A stretch of 64,000 bases of DNA, from positions 1-64,000 of the forward strand of contig CAWIOX010000018.1 in assembly GCA_963837775.1 (NCBI GenBank), written 5' to 3'. The position numbers were made by a program, and so were the translations under genes. The notes beneath the pieces were generated by a model, which saw only the letters and a list, made by a program, of their open reading frames with translations, was not told where the DNA came from and did no database searches. The stretch is from CAWIOX01 sp963837775. GTDB lineage: Bacteria; Pseudomonadota; Gammaproteobacteria; Burkholderiales; Burkholderiaceae_D. Positions 62,462 through 64,000 of the stretch are shown here, in pieces; the stretch's first letter is position 1, and each line of letters begins with the position of its first letter.

Positions 62462-62516
62462 TTTGAGTCCCGTGTGTTGGTGTGGTTCGCGCTGGCCTTG
62501 CTACCATAAATGCGTT

Positions 62517-62534
62517 AATGTTAGCGCTAACATT
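62517..62534. promoter_or_regulatory. gntR operator: LacI-family GntR operator
   Basis: AATGTTAGC and its exact complement GCTAACATT form an 18-base perfect palindrome, closely like the known GntR operator pattern ATGTTAC...GTAACAT. It is 56 bases upstream of gntK (minus) and 190 bases before gntR (plus), so it probably controls gntKP and perhaps gntR. Confidence 0.82.
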
Positions 62535-62723
62535 GCGTGGATTTTAATCATTTCAAGCGCTTTGTAAAGCCATTTCGATGTCGCACTGCAGCATAAAAAC
62601 TGCCGCTTTTATAGTCAGAATCCATTCGTGGAATTGGCCGCTTGCAGCCGGCGCGGGCCTTTCAGCGCAGTTTGAGCAGGCACGTATTGCAAGGCGCCGG
62701 CGATTCCGGTACAACCCTCCATC

Positions 62724-63746
62724 ATGTCCATACGCAAACCCCGCCCCACCCGCTCCGGCAGCGTCACCCTGGCCGACATCGCGGCCCGCATCGGCACCAG
62801 CGCGATCACGGTGTCGCGCGCGATCAATACGCCGCAGCTGGTGTCGCAGGCGCTGCGGGCCCAGATCGACGCCGTCATCGCCGAAACCGGTTACGTGCCG
62901 AACCGTGCCGCGCGCGCGCTGGCCTGCGCCCGTTCCGACAGCGTCGCGGTGCTGGTGCCGTCGCTGTCGAATACGGTGTTCATCGAAATCCTGGCCGGGA
63001 TCCACGACGTGCTGCAGCCGCACGGCTACCGCACGCTGATCGGCGATACCCGCTATTCGGCCGCAGAGGAGGAAAGCCTGCTGCGGGCCTATCTGGAGCA
63101 CTCGCCGGACGGCTTGCTGATCACCGGTTTCGATCAAACCGAACTGACGCAGCAACTGATCGCCAGCAGCCGGATTCCGGTGGTGCACATGATGGAACTG
63201 GGCCGGGCCGACGCGTTTTCGGTCGGCCTGCAGCAGTTCGATGCGGGATTCGCGATGACCAGCCATCTGATCGAACGCGGCTACCGGCGCATCGGTTTCC
63301 TGGGCGCACAACTGGATCCGCGCGTGATGGAGCGGCTGGCCGGCTACCGCGCCGCCTTGCAGCAGGCCGGACTCAGCTATCCGGCCGGCGAGCTGCTGGA
63401 CCGCACGCCATCCTCGATCGGCCTCGGGGTGCAATTGCTGGACCAGCTGCTCAAGCAGGCGCCCGATTGCGACGCGCTGTTCTGCTGCAATGACGATCTG
63501 GCGCAGGGCGTGCTGTTCGAATGCCAGCGGCGCGCCATCCGCGTGCCGCAGCAACTGGCGGTGGCCGGCTTCAATGACCTGGCCGCCTCGGCCTGGATCA
63601 ATCCGCGCCTGACCACCATCGCCACCCCGCGCTACGCGATCGGCCACGCGGCCGCGACCATGCTGCTGCAAAGAATGGAAGGCCGGATGCCGGAACCGGC
63701 GCAGATCGATCTGGGCTATACGCTGGTGGTGCGCGAAAGCACCTGA
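62724..63746 (+). CDS. gntR: LacI-family transcriptional regulator of gluconate genes
   Basis: 340 residues. HTH VTLADIAARIGTSAITVSRAI (about 13-33) with the hinge PQLVSQALRAQI; the sugar-binding core runs from VAVLVPSLSNTVFIEILAGI to the C-terminus, with HLIERGYRRIGFLGAQLDPR and LFCCNDDLAQGVLFE. Divergent from gntK across the palindrome at 62517. Gluconate is the expected inducer. No frame break. Confidence 0.92.
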   Translation: MSIRKPRPTRSGSVTLADIAARIGTSAITVSRAINTPQLVSQALRAQIDAVIAETGYVPNRAARALACARSDSVAVLVPSLSNTVFIEILAGIHDVLQPHGYRTLIGDTRYSAAEEESLLRAYLEHSPDGLLITGFDQTELTQQLIASSRIPVVHMMELGRADAFSVGLQQFDAGFAMTSHLIERGYRRIGFLGAQLDPRVMERLAGYRAALQQAGLSYPAGELLDRTPSSIGLGVQLLDQLLKQAPDCDALFCCNDDLAQGVLFECQRRAIRVPQQLAVAGFNDLAASAWINPRLTTIATPRYAIGHAAATMLLQRMEGRMPEPAQIDLGYTLVVREST

Positions 63747-63853
63747 GCGGGGCTACGATAATTGCTATTTTAAAATTGCTTGCTTGCTGCCTGGTAAGCG
63801 CTCTGTCAACTTGTCTGTGCCGGACCGTGAACATGCACTGCAGCCAAGTTGGC

Positions 63854-63859
63854 TATAAT
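63854..63859 (+). promoter_or_regulatory. Candidate -10 box before the right-edge gene
   Basis: TATAAT lies 51 bases before the likely TTG start at 63910, in an otherwise featureless 163-base gap. The -35 match is weak. Confidence 0.35.
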
Positions 63860-63909
63860 TGCGCGATTGTTTTCCCCTTCTGCCCATCAAATCATCGGAC
63901 TCCTTAGCT

Positions 63910-64000
63910 TTGACTGTAAAAAAACGACATGTCTTTTATATAAGCGGATTCGACCCCCGGGGTGCGGCATTTTACCGGCGGCTTTATCAGACGGAGTCCG
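63910..64000 (+). CDS. Partial gene at right edge, unknown
   Basis: From TTG 63910 the first 30 residues read LTVKKRHVFYISGFDPRGAA then FYRRLYQTES and run off the window. Similar short openings (FYISGFDPRG) occur in hypothetical proteins of Burkholderiales. The start is uncertain because no ATG is in frame; no function can be given. Confidence 0.5.
   Translation, partial: MTVKKRHVFYISGFDPRGAAFYRRLYQTES

Overview
The window reads as a GC-rich Burkholderiales chromosome, most like Oxalobacteraceae. The evidence is a LiuR-controlled leucine catabolic cluster, the order argS / SPOR protein / dsbA, xdhABC beside a BMP-type nucleoside ABC transporter, and a LacI-type gntR with gntP and gntK. Bases 1 to about 3,420 look foreign. 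They hold a heavily frameshifted histidine-utilisation fragment (3' end of hutH, then hutU) and an ATPase fragment, richer in GC and broken every 100-150 bases. They meet the rest at about 3,420, beside a REP-like repeat, so contig chimerism is the simplest reading.

Layout: 3.4-8.4 kb, xdhC-xdhB-xdhA on the minus strand (purine oxidation). 8.8-12.3 kb, ATPase and two permeases of a nucleoside ABC transporter; its binding protein lies at 25.8-26.8 kb. Between them, 12.4-25.5 kb is an aryl-polyene-like lipid pathway: ACP, membrane protein, AMP ligase, two hotdog dehydratases, LpxL-type and PlsC-type acyltransferases, LolA-like carrier, MMPL exporter, alpha/beta hydrolase, NodB-type deacetylase, ketosynthase, chain-length-factor-like ketosynthase, ketoreductase and glycosyltransferase. 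26.9-31.2 kb carries two c-di-GMP proteins. 31.4-36.3 kb carries argS, a SPOR protein, dsbA, a short-chain dehydrogenase and a BtuF-like protein.

36.4-58.4 kb is a leucine/isovalerate region: MBL hydrolase, liuR, hotdog thioesterase, liuA, a PLP enzyme, aceK, thiolase, acyl-CoA dehydrogenase, DsbA-like isomerase, rhodanese, YchJ-like protein, acyl-CoA synthetase, liuB, liuC, bioA-bioD-bioB, liuD, ghrA and liuE. Isovaleryl-CoA is oxidised (LiuA), carboxylated by biotin-dependent LiuB/LiuD, hydrated (LiuC) and cleaved (LiuE); the thiolase handles acetoacetyl-CoA and AceK sets the isocitrate dehydrogenase/glyoxylate shunt balance. Three LiuR-type operators are visible, one of them a perfect 30-base palindrome inside the ychJ-like coding sequence. 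58.7-63.7 kb holds a small protein, an HDOD protein, a YbaK-like editing protein and the gluconate genes gntP, gntK and gntR. A partial gene runs off the right edge.

Two window-wide features stand out. First, a compact element of about 65-75 bases occurs five times between genes (8579, 38012, 45863 and 58537 on plus; about 51117 on minus). Second, about 30 single-base frameshifts, mostly +1 insertions, break otherwise well-conserved genes at 3.4-15.4 kb and 35-53 kb, while 15.5-35 kb and 53.4-64 kb are clean; these look more like sequence errors than true gene decay. I saw no tRNA, rRNA, CRISPR array or transposase.
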